A DNA stretch of 18,292 nucleotides from Treponema sp. (GCA_016290335.1 JAEETM010000070.1:1-18292), one strand, 5' to 3'. Positions 1 to 7,253 are shown, counted from the stretch's first letter. Notes: generated by a model from the letters alone, not told the origin. Made by a program: numbers and translations.

Positions 1-216
1 TTCTTCCAGCATTGTACGGTGCTCTTTATCAAATTGAAGCAGCTCTTCTTCATTCATACTGGCCATCACACCACGGCTTGCAAGCATTCGTCCATGCCAG
101 CTTTCGCGGGTAAATGGGATTTCTGTAATGAAAGTTTCTAGCTGAGGATTTTCAAAATAGTGGCGGCGTAAATCTTCAAGTGCACTTGCTGCCCCATGCC
201 AGGATGGATTGATTTT
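1..216 (-). pseudogene. SAM methyltransferase C-terminal fragment (runs off the window edge)
   Basis: The minus strand reads open from a TGA at 217-219 to the window edge. It encodes about 72 residues with no N-terminal SAM-binding domain. The piece ITEIPFTRESWHGRMLASRG followed by a DKEHRTMLEE block matches the C-terminal third of the intact methyltransferase at 6462-7253, which has VPFTKESWHGRMRACRG and DKEHRKLLDE. The upstream INPSWHGAA also lines up with YSPNWSGAG of that protein. No start codon or ribosome site precedes it, and it directly abuts an AraC remnant in another frame. I read it as the tail of a deleted methyltransferase gene. Its own stop lies outside the window, so I cannot say whether the tail is otherwise intact. 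Confidence 0.7.
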
Positions 217-533
217 TCATATTCCGCAGGATTACATCCAAACTCTGTAAAGAATGCCCGCTGAAATCCATCTGTACTGTCATAGCCCGCTTCAAGGGCC
301 ACATCAAGAACTTTCTTTTTTTCTTCCCTAAGTTTTCTTGCCGCTTCTGAAAGTCTTGCCCGACGGATATAATCTGCAATACTGATTCCAGCAGCTTCCT
401 TAAAACTTCTGTAACACTACCATTCAGACAAGCCCACCTGGGCTGCAAGATTTTCCAGAGTTAATTTTTCATAAAGATGAGACAGGATAAACTTCTGAAG
501 CTCATAAACTTCTTCTTCTTTTTCACTGAACAT
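213..533 (-). pseudogene. AraC-type regulator remnant with in-frame stop
   Basis: From the ATG at 531-533 the frame gives 38 residues and then a TAG at 417-419. Beyond the stop the same frame continues as a clear AraC DNA-binding domain: LTLENLAAQVGLSEW, stop, CYRSFKEAAGISIADYIRR, then VALEAGYDSTDGFQRAF and FFTEFGCNPAEYEK. The TAG falls in the first helix-turn-helix, at a position usually occupied by His, Tyr or Gln. After EYEK (about 213) the AraC homology ends and a methyltransferase tail starts in a different frame. Any effector-binding part that followed is missing. No Shine-Dalgarno precedes the ATG, but TATAAT sits exactly 6 nt upstream. A sequencing error could explain the TAG alone but not the frame change and missing domains. 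Confidence 0.8.
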
Positions 534-635
534 ATTTTTATTATATGCCTGATTGAAATGCTTTTCTCGACTTTTTTTGCAAAGCAGAAACTTTTGTCTA
601 TCACTTACATCATCGCCAGCATCGACGTAGCATTC

Positions 636-1112
636 CTACTTTCCCGGATAAGAGATTTCATCACCCCAGCCGACAATTGTCTGGTAAAAATCCTGAACCT
701 GAATGAGCCCGTAGGACCACAAGAATGCCCGATCTTTTTCGCTGATTTCGTTCAGGCTTTTCCAGACAACTTCTCTAAGAGGAGGATTGTCAGAGCCGGC
801 TTCTTCGGGATCGTAGCCTGTAATTGACTGCTGGTCATCTGGAACTGCGACTTCAAATGAATACTCTTTTCTTCCATGGGAATAGATTTCGGCAAGGGGT
901 TTTACAATTGTGCCATCGAGACCGCATTCTTCTTTTAGCTCACGCAAGGCTGCCTCTTCTGGAGTCTCACCTTCTTCTATGCCACCGCCCGGCACCGAAA
1001 AGAATTCCTTGCCATTATTTGCGTCTTTGTAACAGAGTCTTTCCATTAAGATTTTTCCATCCCGGATTACAATTGCGACGCTTCGATTTTTGTAATTTGG
1101 GTTTTCTTCCAT
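636..1112 (-). CDS. NUDIX hydrolase
   Basis: This 158-residue protein is a small single-domain NUDIX hydrolase, which would cleave a nucleoside diphosphate linked to another group; the substrate cannot be told from sequence. The full NUDIX box is present near residues 43-65 as G-x5-E-x7-REL-x-EE-x-GL, within PGGGIEEGETPEEAALREL. Its glutamates are the Mg-binding and catalytic residues of the family. The gene lies 39 nt downstream of the Gfo/Idh gene on the same strand and could be cotranscribed. However, there is no Shine-Dalgarno before the ATG, and TATCCT lies 6 nt upstream with a weak TATACA 17 nt before it, so it may have a leaderless transcript of its own. Family call is firm; substrate and transcription are open. 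Confidence 0.9.
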   Translation of the reverse strand: MEENPNYKNRSVAIVIRDGKILMERLCYKDANNGKEFFSVPGGGIEEGETPEEAALRELKEECGLDGTIVKPLAEIYSHGRKEYSFEVAVPDDQQSITGYDPEEAGSDNPPLREVVWKSLNEISEKDRAFLWSYGLIQVQDFYQTIVGWGDEISYPGK

Positions 1113-1118
1113 GATTTT

Positions 1119-1147
1119 AGGATAAAGGATTTTTAGTAGCTTGTATA
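1119..1147 (-). promoter_or_regulatory. possible leaderless promoter of the NUDIX gene
   Basis: Minus-strand TATACA (1142-1147), a 17-nt spacer, TATCCT (1119-1124), then 6 nt to the ATG at 1112. The -35 matches consensus at only four of six bases and the -10 at four of six. It is listed because the geometry matches five other SD-less genes in the window. Confidence 0.3.
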
Positions 1148-1151
1148 TATT

Positions 1152-2327
1152 TTATTTTCTAGTCCACTGTGATGTTGCGCCAAAGCTTCCTTCAATGCTC
1201 ATCGAAATCCCCTTATCTTCCTTGTGTCTTGAGCCCGCTCGTTTTTTGCTCAAAAGCTGCAGAAACTTTTCTTCATCAATCGGAAGATTAACAGTCTGTC
1301 CAAGCCAGGAAGAAAGATACATCGCATTCGAAATCATAAGTCCATTAATTCCTTCACGACCATCTGCAACAAGTGGCGCACCTTCTTCTAGATGTTTTAC
1401 AAAGGCATTCAAAACTCCAATGTGCTGAGGATTTTCGCCGTCAGTTTCAACCTGCTCAATTGTAACCTTTGGAGTTGTGTAACCGCTTCTGGCACTTTTG
1501 CACCATTCGCGTTCATCAGTTTCCAGGCGTGTAAAAGTTAGAGAATTGTAATCACACACAAGCTTGCCCTTTGTTCCAGTAACCTCCAGCCGATTTGTTC
1601 CCGGCGCGTCTCCTGTACTTGTAACAAAAACTCCAGTCGCTCCATTTTCAAATTCCATATAAGCACTTACATCATCTTCAACTTCAATATCGTGCCATTT
1701 TCCTTCGTGACAGAAGGCATGTATTTTTACCGGCATTCCAAACATCCATTGCAGCAAATCCAGCTGATGGGGATCCTGATTGAGTAAAACGCCACCGCCT
1801 TCTCCAGCCCAGGTTGCCCGCCAGTCGCCTGAATCATAATAAAACTGAGTTCTATACCAGTCTGTAATTATCCAGTTAATACGCTTTAATTCACCGATTG
1901 TTTTGTTTTCTACCATTTCTTTAATCTTGCGGTAAACACAATTTGTCCTTTGATTAAACATCATGGCAAAAGTTAGCTCAGGATGTTTGTTAGCTTCGAC
2001 TATCATTTCGCGAACCTGTAAAGTATAAACTCCAGCTGGTTTTTCACACATAACATGAAGCCCATTCTGCAAGGCAAGAATTGTTAATTCAGGATGCTGA
2101 TAATGTGGAACCGCAATCAAAACCGCCTCACACAATCCGCTCTTTATTAAATCTGCCCCTTCTTCAAAAATCTTTGCACCCGGTACTTTTTCTGCAGCCC
2201 ATTTTCTTCTCGCCTCTTTTCTATCTGCCATAGCCACAATCTTAAGTCCAGGGCACTTTCCACTAACAATATTATCTACGTGCATACTGGCAATTCCGCC
2301 AACACCAACTATTCCAAACTTAATCAT
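1152..2327 (-). CDS. Gfo/Idh/MocA family NAD(P)-dependent oxidoreductase
   Basis: A 391-residue Rossmann-fold dehydrogenase of the family that oxidises sugars, inositols or their derivatives. The N-terminal dinucleotide motif GIVGVGGIASMH is at residues 5-16. The family signature EKPAGV is at 95-100, its Lys being the usual catalytic residue. GGGVLLNQDPHQLD at 177-190 carries the conserved active-site His. The ATG at 2327 is chosen because AAGGAG lies 7 nt upstream; a longer frame from a TTG at 2360 has no such site. The sugar isomerase gene lies 37 nt upstream on the same strand, so the two probably form one catabolic unit controlled by the divergent AraC regulator at 3322. Substrate is not identifiable; an inositol or rare-sugar route is an inference from the pairing. 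Confidence 0.93.
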   Translation of the reverse strand: MIKFGIVGVGGIASMHVDNIVSGKCPGLKIVAMADRKEARRKWAAEKVPGAKIFEEGADLIKSGLCEAVLIAVPHYQHPELTILALQNGLHVMCEKPAGVYTLQVREMIVEANKHPELTFAMMFNQRTNCVYRKIKEMVENKTIGELKRINWIITDWYRTQFYYDSGDWRATWAGEGGGVLLNQDPHQLDLLQWMFGMPVKIHAFCHEGKWHDIEVEDDVSAYMEFENGATGVFVTSTGDAPGTNRLEVTGTKGKLVCDYNSLTFTRLETDEREWCKSARSGYTTPKVTIEQVETDGENPQHIGVLNAFVKHLEEGAPLVADGREGINGLMISNAMYLSSWLGQTVNLPIDEEKFLQLLSKKRAGSRHKEDKGISMSIEGSFGATSQWTRK

Positions 2328-2364
2328 CTTTATCTCCTTGCGGTGATTTTCCGCTTTCAAACTC

Positions 2365-3225
2365 TTAGAAAATATATTTTTTTACCGCTTCGCATGCTGC
2401 ATGAAAGGCTGTCCTTGAATCAGGGTAAGCTTCTTTATGCTGAACTTTTTCACTCTGAAGTTTTTCCAGCCCATTAAAAATATGAAGATGAGGCTCAACT
2501 GTAAGAATCACTTTGTCACCACGAGACTTTTTTACATCCTCCAGAATGTAAGGTACTGAACCGTCCCCATTTCCAACGCTCACCACACTACCATCTGCAA
2601 AAAGCGCATCCTTCATGTGAAAATAAGTGATTGTATTTTTCTGCAATTCATAAGCTGATTTTGGATCAACCTTGCATTGAACATAATTTGCCGGATCAAA
2701 AACAATTCCAAGACTGCCTGCAAAATGATTGTAAAGCTCCATACAACGCTGGTCGCTATCACCATAGATTCCCTTTTCATTTTCGTGAACCAGAAGAATG
2801 TTTTCTTTGTCTGCAAGATTCAGCATCTGCTCAAGCCGATTAAAAACTTCATTTCGGTAAGCAGAATAATCGCCCTGTAAAGTTCTCTCCTCCTGAGGCA
2901 TATAAAAACTGAACATTCTGATTTTCCTACATCCCAAAACCTTGCACACCTTTAGACTTGCTTTGAACTTTTCAAGATGAGCCGTAAAATCTTCTGTGAT
3001 TCCGATTTTTCCAAAAGGTGAACCAAGTGCCGAAATACCAATATTGTGAGCCCTAAGCTTTTCTGCAATTTCTTTTGCTTCAGATTCGGTAAGATCCGCA
3101 CAATTTTTTCCATTAACTCCGCGCAATTCGATTAGTGAAATATTTTCTTCTTCAAGAGCCTTAATCTGCTCCTCCAGGCTTCCAGCCGCTTCATCCGCAA
3201 AGGCCGAAAGAATAAAATCTGCCAT
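2365..3225 (-). CDS. sugar phosphate isomerase/epimerase family protein (xylose isomerase-like TIM barrel)
   Basis: A 286-residue protein with the layout of the AP-endonuclease-2/xylose-isomerase-like barrel, typical in length for sugar isomerases and epimerases. Metal-site positions of the family are visible: Glu148 in LLVHENE, Asp177 in IVFDPANY, His203 in TYFHMKDA and Glu244 in LTVEPHLH. The start is supported by GGAGG 6 nt before the ATG. It is the first gene of a unit with the Gfo/Idh oxidoreductase. It starts 96 nt from the proposed start of the divergent AraC regulator. In the shared spacer I see -10-like sequences on this strand but no convincing -35, which would suit an activator-dependent promoter. 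Substrate unknown. Confidence 0.88.
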   Translation of the reverse strand: MADFILSAFADEAAGSLEEQIKALEEENISLIELRGVNGKNCADLTESEAKEIAEKLRAHNIGISALGSPFGKIGITEDFTAHLEKFKASLKVCKVLGCRKIRMFSFYMPQEERTLQGDYSAYRNEVFNRLEQMLNLADKENILLVHENEKGIYGDSDQRCMELYNHFAGSLGIVFDPANYVQCKVDPKSAYELQKNTITYFHMKDALFADGSVVSVGNGDGSVPYILEDVKKSRGDKVILTVEPHLHIFNGLEKLQSEKVQHKEAYPDSRTAFHAACEAVKKYIF

Positions 3226-3321
3226 AGATTGCCTCCATAGTTTTCATTTTATTTGCAAATATAACATAATACTATGCATATTTTGTTTGTTTTTATGCTA
3301 ATCTTGCAGTATTATTGTGAT
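3226..3321. promoter_or_regulatory. divergent control region of the sugar isomerase and AraC genes
   Basis: A very AT-rich spacer. It contains a perfect 10-bp palindrome ATTTGCAAAT at 3251-3260 and, on the plus strand, TTGTTT (3287-3292), 17 nt, TATTAT (3310-3315), placed 6 nt before the regulator's ATG. On the minus strand several TATATT/TATGTT-like hexamers precede the isomerase SD, without a good -35. The palindrome is a candidate regulator site, but AraC proteins usually bind direct repeats, so this is tentative. Confidence 0.45.
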
Positions 3322-4146
3322 ATGGATTTTATGGCACATTATGAACATTCTCCCCGTCTCAATTCTCAGGGACTTCACTTTCACGATTATTTTGAGTTTT
3401 ATTTTCATATTCAGGGAGGACGCCTTTATTGTGTAGATGATACAGTTTTCGAACTAAAGCCCAATCATCTTGTTATAATACCGCCGCTCCACATGCACGG
3501 ACTTGTTTGCGACAGAGACTTAGTTGATTATCAGCGTGCCTGGCTTTACCTTACGCCAGAAACTTTAAATAAATGCGGATTTTCAAAAATTGATTTAAAC
3601 AGAATGTTAGAAGAAGCTAACCGCAAACAAACCTTTGCCTGTCAGCTTTCGGAGGAAGAAGCTGAGATTTTCAAAAGCTCCATTCAGGTCCTGGAAGACT
3701 CAAGCACAAAAAACTCTGTAACAAATCTTTTAGATGATTATTCCAGGATTCTAAAGCTTCTTGGAATTGTACAGAAAAATCTTTTGATTAATTCAAACAA
3801 TTCAAAAAAATTAAAAAGCTCAACAACAAAGCTTTCACAAAATATCATGCACGAAGTTCTTCATTATATCAACGAGCATTACACCGAAAATCTTTCATTA
3901 AAAAAATTATGCAAGCACTTTAACATGTCTGAATCTTCCCTCTCCCACGAGTTCAGTAATTATTCAAACAAAGGAGTTTATGAATACATCCTTTACAAGC
4001 GTATTATCAAGGCAAAAGAACTGCTTTTTACAGATATGAATCTTACACAGATTGCTCTGGAATGCGGCTTTAATGATTATTCAAACTTTTTACGGGCTTT
4101 CAAAAAACTTTCGGGCTGCTCGCCAAAAGAATACAAAAAGAGATAG
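3322..4146 (+). CDS. AraC-family transcriptional regulator with cupin-like sensor domain
   Basis: A 274-residue regulator from the ATG at 3322. The N-terminal half is a cupin-like sugar-sensing domain: LHFHDYFEFYFHIQGG, then FELKPNHLVIIPPLHMHG. The C-terminal 100 residues are a double helix-turn-helix AraC domain: NLSLKKLCKHFNMSESSLSH, then LTQIALECGFNDYSNFLRAF and CSPKEYKK. The frame opens at an ATG at 3274, but those 16 extra residues are hydrophobic, family-atypical and also SD-less. The 3322 start removes them and sits 6 nt after TATTAT, suggesting a leaderless transcript; 3331 is another possible start. It is divergent from the isomerase and Gfo/Idh genes and is most likely their activator. 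It ends 2 nt from the convergent flavodoxin gene with no terminator between. Confidence 0.9.
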   Translation: MDFMAHYEHSPRLNSQGLHFHDYFEFYFHIQGGRLYCVDDTVFELKPNHLVIIPPLHMHGLVCDRDLVDYQRAWLYLTPETLNKCGFSKIDLNRMLEEANRKQTFACQLSEEEAEIFKSSIQVLEDSSTKNSVTNLLDDYSRILKLLGIVQKNLLINSNNSKKLKSSTTKLSQNIMHEVLHYINEHYTENLSLKKLCKHFNMSESSLSHEFSNYSNKGVYEYILYKRIIKAKELLFTDMNLTQIALECGFNDYSNFLRAFKKLSGCSPKEYKKR

Positions 4147-4148
4147 CC

Positions 4149-4670
4149 CTATATTTCTGCTACAATCTGCTCAATATATTTTTTTTCAGAAATATCATAA
4201 GAATGTGAAATCATCTCTGCCATTTTTTTGTAGTCTTTATTTTCATCTTTTTTAGAAGCAAGAGCTTTTGCAAACATTTTCAGCATTAATCTTGAAAAAC
4301 CATTCATTTTTTCGTAGCTGAGACCGCCCGGACAATAGAATAATTTTACAAGCTTCTTTTCTTCCTCTGTTAAGATTCTTTCCATTGCTACAGCTACATC
4401 AGGACTATCTACAGGACTTGCACCAACTGCATAAACAATCAGCTTTTTTCCAGCCTGAGAAAGTACCGGGATTTGTTTTTTAAACCATTCAAGCTTTTTT
4501 AAAGAACCTGCCATACACCAGCTGCCAAACACAATTGCATCATAGTCAGCCAGATTGATTTTGCCAGCCTTCTTCAAAGATACACATTCGCAGCCTGCAG
4601 CTTCGCTGATCCATTCTGCATACTGTTTTGTAAATCCTGTCTGACTGTTGTAAATTACGATTGATTTCAT
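4149..4670 (-). CDS. flavodoxin-domain protein
   Basis: A 173-residue protein with a flavodoxin-like fold. The N-terminal FMN phosphate loop is visible at IVIYNSQTGFTKQYAEWI (residues 4-21), followed by the alternating strands DAIVFGSWCMAGS and KKLIVYAVGASP. It resembles the flavodoxin_5/protoporphyrinogen-oxidase-like subgroup more than short electron-carrier flavodoxins, because it carries an extra helical C-terminus. It probably binds FMN and acts as a redox protein in the cytoplasm; the partner is unknown. The start is supported by AGAAGGAG 6 nt upstream. It lies 12 nt after a MarR gene and is probably cotranscribed with it, so its expression is likely set by the palindrome at 5149-5162. 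Confidence 0.85.
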   Translation of the reverse strand: MKSIVIYNSQTGFTKQYAEWISEAAGCECVSLKKAGKINLADYDAIVFGSWCMAGSLKKLEWFKKQIPVLSQAGKKLIVYAVGASPVDSPDVAVAMERILTEEEKKLVKLFYCPGGLSYEKMNGFSRLMLKMFAKALASKKDENKDYKKMAEMISHSYDISEKKYIEQIVAEI

Positions 4671-4682
4671 TTTCTACTCCTT

Positions 4683-5144
4683 CTAGTTTATATTTTTCAA
4701 ATTATTTTCCATCTTAGAGATGATTTTGAAAACGCTTTTCATTTCCTTTTCCGAAACTCCATCATACAACAGCTGCATAAACTCCTGCTCTTTCTGTGAA
4801 TATTTTGCAGCGAGCTTTTCACATTTTTCCGTACGGTGAATACGCTGTTTTCTTTTATCATTTTTATCCTGGATTAAAACAAGGATTTCTTTTTTGCAGA
4901 GACTGTCTAAAATCTGTTTAACATTCTGGCGGGTACAGCCCATAGTTTCTGCAAGTTCATTGGCGGTAGGTTCTTCATCAATATAAAGATTGAGGCATGC
5001 CAGCAGAAAAAACTGCTTACAGGTAATTTCATCATAAAAAGAATCCCCCACAGTCTGGAGCCGGTTCATAAAGGCAAACAAAAGCCCGAACAGTCCAAAC
5101 TGCGGAGACATTGCAGATAAAACATCTTTGTCCTCAATCTTCAT
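4683..5144 (-). CDS. MarR-family transcriptional regulator
   Basis: A 153-residue winged-helix repressor. The DNA-binding part runs at about residues 42-110: TCKQFFLLACLN, ELAETMGCTRQNVKQILD as recognition helix, and a basic wing KNDKRKQRIHRTEKC. The frame extends upstream to a TTG at 5183 and an ATG at 5165, but those starts would place a good promoter (5152-5180) inside the coding region. The ATG at 5144 is therefore chosen; it has no Shine-Dalgarno and lies where transcription should begin. The flavodoxin gene follows 12 nt later. A perfect palindrome over the -10 box suggests autorepression. Several Cys residues (48, 70, 83, 108) are present; redox sensing would suit the flavodoxin neighbour but is speculation. 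Confidence 0.88.
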   Translation of the reverse strand: MKIEDKDVLSAMSPQFGLFGLLFAFMNRLQTVGDSFYDEITCKQFFLLACLNLYIDEEPTANELAETMGCTRQNVKQILDSLCKKEILVLIQDKNDKRKQRIHRTEKCEKLAAKYSQKEQEFMQLLYDGVSEKEMKSVFKIISKMENNLKNIN

Positions 5145-5148
5145 ATTA

Positions 5149-5162
5149 TGCAATATATTGCA
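5149..5162. promoter_or_regulatory. palindromic operator over the MarR -10 box
   Basis: TGCAATATATTGCA is a perfect 14-bp palindrome covering the whole -10 hexamer of the MarR promoter. Perfect dyads at this position are typical MarR autoregulatory operators. Binding is inferred. Confidence 0.6.
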
Positions 5163-5180
5163 CATTTCAAAGATTGTCAA
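5152..5180 (-). promoter_or_regulatory. sigma70-type promoter of the MarR-flavodoxin pair
   Basis: Perfect -35 TTGACA (5175-5180), 17-nt spacer, TATATT (5152-5157). The expected transcription start falls at about 5145-5144, that is at the ATG, so the message would be leaderless. Confidence 0.75.
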
Positions 5181-5215
5181 CAAATAATTTTCACATAGAT
5201 GAAAGTTTGTTTTCT

Positions 5216-5245
5216 ATACCTATAGATTCCATACCTACAGATTCC
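5216..5245. repeat. 15-bp tandem duplication at the rsgA stop codon
   Basis: ATACCTATAGATTCC (5216-5230) is followed directly by ATACCTACAGATTCC (5231-5245), with one mismatch. The second copy includes the last codons and TAG stop of rsgA (5235-5237). Confidence 0.85.
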
Positions 5246-6260
5246 ATCCCTGATACCGATTCTTTTTAAGCTCGCGCGAAAACTTTGCAATCTGCATCAT
5301 TTTGGCTTTACCCCACTCATTTTCGGTGTGAAGCTGCAGATATGTTTTCCATCGATCTTCACGCAAACTTCCATCTTCCAAAGCTGCCCTTACCGCACAC
5401 CCCGGCTCGTTTGTGTGAGAACAGTCGTTGAACTTACACTTTTCAAAAAGCGCAACAACATCAGAAAAAGTTTCGTCAATTCCTTCTTCCATATCAAGCA
5501 CACCAATTTCACGCAGACCCGGAGTATCCATAATCCACGCTCCACTTTGCAGGCGGAAGAGTTCACGGTAAGTTGTTGTGTGCCGGCCTTTTCCATCCTC
5601 GTCGCGGATAGCATTTACCTTCATAAGCTCAGAACCGTTCAGTGTATTGAGCAGCGTAGATTTTCCAACACCGGAAGAACCAACAATCGCAATTGTCTTA
5701 TCCTCCTGAAGATACGGCTGAAGATTTTCAAGTCCATAACCCGTAAGCGAACTGATTGCAATTACATCAGCCTTAGCGCACACAGCCTTTGTAATTTCAA
5801 CCTTGAGTTCAACATCATCACACAAATCTGCCTTTGATAAAATTACAACAGGCTTTGCACCAGTGTTCAGTGTGATGGAAACATAACGCGCAATTCTATT
5901 TTCATTGTAATTCTGATTAAGCGAGGTCACAATAAATACATAATCAAAATTGGCAACGATAGTCTCCTCTAACAGGTTTTTCACATAAGCTTCGGAATGA
6001 CCGCTGCGGTTCGGCCGCTTAAAGACTGTTCTTCTTGGCAGAACTTCATCTATCAATGCATCACCATATTCGTTGGTAAAAACCTTTACGTAGTCACCAA
6101 CAACAGGTGGTTCCAGTCCGAGATTGTAAAACTTTCCCTTGAGTTTGCCGGTCATTTCAAAATCGGTGCAAACAGTTCCATCCTCTGCACAAGGCAAAAG
6201 GGTAAAAAGATTCTTCTGCACGCATAACACACGCGCAGTAATAAAAGTATTTGATTTCAA
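5235..6260 (-). CDS. rsgA: ribosome small subunit-dependent GTPase A
   Basis: A 341-residue circularly permuted GTPase that acts in late 30S ribosomal subunit maturation. The N-terminal OB-fold covers about residues 1-75. The G motifs follow in permuted order: G4 SKAD at 142-145, P-loop GSSGVGKS at 194-201, G2 RHTTT at 226-230 and G3 DTPG at 245-248. The C-terminal zinc site is complete: Cys275, Cys280, His282, Cys288. Length is normal to slightly long for the family. The start appears to be TTG (6258-6260), with AGGA 8 nt upstream; no in-frame ATG exists near it. A good promoter lies about 160 nt upstream, leaving a long 5' leader that contains a possible short ORF and hairpin. Confidence 0.95.
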   Translation of the reverse strand: MKSNTFITARVLCVQKNLFTLLPCAEDGTVCTDFEMTGKLKGKFYNLGLEPPVVGDYVKVFTNEYGDALIDEVLPRRTVFKRPNRSGHSEAYVKNLLEETIVANFDYVFIVTSLNQNYNENRIARYVSITLNTGAKPVVILSKADLCDDVELKVEITKAVCAKADVIAISSLTGYGLENLQPYLQEDKTIAIVGSSGVGKSTLLNTLNGSELMKVNAIRDEDGKGRHTTTYRELFRLQSGAWIMDTPGLREIGVLDMEEGIDETFSDVVALFEKCKFNDCSHTNEPGCAVRAALEDGSLREDRWKTYLQLHTENEWGKAKMMQIAKFSRELKKNRYQGWNL

Positions 6261-6312
6261 TTTAATTTTCCTAAAAGCAAGAATAAATATTCGTGAGAAT
6301 AAACCAATGCAA

Positions 6313-6353
6313 CTCCGCTTTCAGGACAAGAGCTTTATGCCAGACAAGCGGAG
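6313..6353. other. stem-loop in the rsgA leader
   Basis: CTCCGCTT (6313-6320) pairs with AAGCGGAG (6346-6353), an 8-bp perfect stem with a 25-nt loop. No T-run follows on the minus strand, so it is not a typical terminator. It overlaps the 3' part of the short leader ORF. Confidence 0.45.
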
Positions 6354-6379
6354 GTCAAAACGTTAATCATAAAAATCAT
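6335..6379 (-). CDS. possible 14-codon leader ORF before rsgA
   Basis: An ATG at 6377-6379 opens a frame encoding MIFMINVLTSACLA, ending in TAA at 6335-6337. A strong AAGGAGG lies upstream at 6394-6400, but the 14-nt spacing is longer than usual. The hairpin 6313-6353 overlaps its end. It could be a leader peptide that tunes rsgA, or the SD may be coincidental. Confidence 0.25.
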   Translation of the reverse strand: MIFMINVLTSACLA

Positions 6380-6418
6380 AAATCTTATCTCAACCTCCTT
6401 AGTGATTAGTATACATTC

Positions 6419-6447
6419 GTTATATCATTTTGCTGTGAGTTTGGCAA
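6419..6447 (-). promoter_or_regulatory. promoter for the rsgA transcript
   Basis: TTGCCA (6442-6447), 17-nt spacer, TATAAC (6419-6424): five of six matches in each box. The start would fall near 6412, giving a 5' leader of about 150 nt before the rsgA TTG. The rest of the 201-nt spacer 6261-6461 holds only the short ORF and hairpin listed here. Confidence 0.6.
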
Positions 6448-6461
6448 TAATGTTTTCTCTC

Positions 6462-7253
6462 TTATTTCTTTCTGAGTACCGTAATCGCCGCAAAGTGCTT
6501 TACCTCAAACTGTTCAGGTGCAATTTCATCAAGCAGCTTTCTGTGTTCTTTGTCCCAGCCTGCAAGTTCTTCACCAGACAGTGATGCCCCAACTCCCCTG
6601 CAAGCCCTCATTCTTCCATGCCAGGACTCTTTTGTAAAAGGCACCATCACATCGTACTCTTCATGCTCTTCCATTTCAAAATTATTATAAGCCACATCCG
6701 GAACCCAGTTGGGCCGCCTTGTCTGCCCTGCTCCCGACCAGTTAGGACTATATTTCAAAACCAGCTTTTCACTTTTCCCCGCAATCTCATCTTCCAACGG
6801 AAGCCATGCCATATACAAAATTACAAGTTTTCCATTCGGCTTCAAAAGTTCAGCAAGCTTTGGCATTACGTGCTCATGGTCAAAATACCAGAAGCACTGA
6901 CAGGCTGTAATCACATCAAAGCTTTCTTTCGGGAAATCGAGCTTTTCGGTAGGCACTGCAAAAAAATCAATTTTCATTCCGGCTTCGGCAGACAATCTTT
7001 TAGCCTGCTCAATCTGTTCCGGCGAAATATCAGTTCCGGTCCAGCGCGCCCCATACTTATACATATTACGCGGCAACACCCCAGTTCCTGTTCCAAGGTC
7101 CAGAACACTCTGCCCTGTAACACAAAGTCCCCTGTCCACAATTTTTTTATAAAACATTTCCGGGTAAACATCTCTGTATTTTGCATAATCCTCCGAAGTC
7201 CGCCCCCAGTCAAATGCCTTCCCAGCATCTATTCTTTTATCTATTATTTCCAT
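6462..7253 (-). CDS. class I SAM-dependent methyltransferase
   Basis: A 263-residue Rossmann-fold methyltransferase. Motif I VLDLGTGTGVLPRN is at about residues 50-63. The acidic ribose position follows at TGTDISPEQIEQA, the post-I region FDVITACQCFWYFDHEH at 112-128, and LLKPNGKLVILY at 137-148. This is the methyltransf_11/25 type acting on small molecules; the substrate cannot be inferred. The C-terminal part contains VPFTKESWHGRMRACRG, also found in the broken methyltransferase at 1-216, so the genome carries or carried at least two paralogues. The start has AGGAGG 6 nt upstream. The ATPase gene ends 18 nt before it, so the two are probably cotranscribed, though no functional link is evident. 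Confidence 0.92.
   Translation of the reverse strand: MEIIDKRIDAGKAFDWGRTSEDYAKYRDVYPEMFYKKIVDRGLCVTGQSVLDLGTGTGVLPRNMYKYGARWTGTDISPEQIEQAKRLSAEAGMKIDFFAVPTEKLDFPKESFDVITACQCFWYFDHEHVMPKLAELLKPNGKLVILYMAWLPLEDEIAGKSEKLVLKYSPNWSGAGQTRRPNWVPDVAYNNFEMEEHEEYDVMVPFTKESWHGRMRACRGVGASLSGEELAGWDKEHRKLLDEIAPEQFEVKHFAAITVLRKK

Noticed and set aside
176..448. Open frame of 90 codons on the minus strand in the scar region
   Set aside because: It is an out-of-frame reading of the AraC remnant; the conserved HTH residues lie in another frame.
2328..2360. Upstream TTG start for the Gfo/Idh protein
   Set aside because: The Rossmann motif begins right after the ATG at 2327, which has AAGGAG upstream; the TTG extension has no SD and adds a non-family tail.
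5328..5837. 169-codon frame on the plus strand opposite rsgA
   Set aside because: It is antisense to the P-loop and zinc-site region of a firmly identified gene, has no ribosome site and gives a low-complexity, Cys/Arg-rich product.
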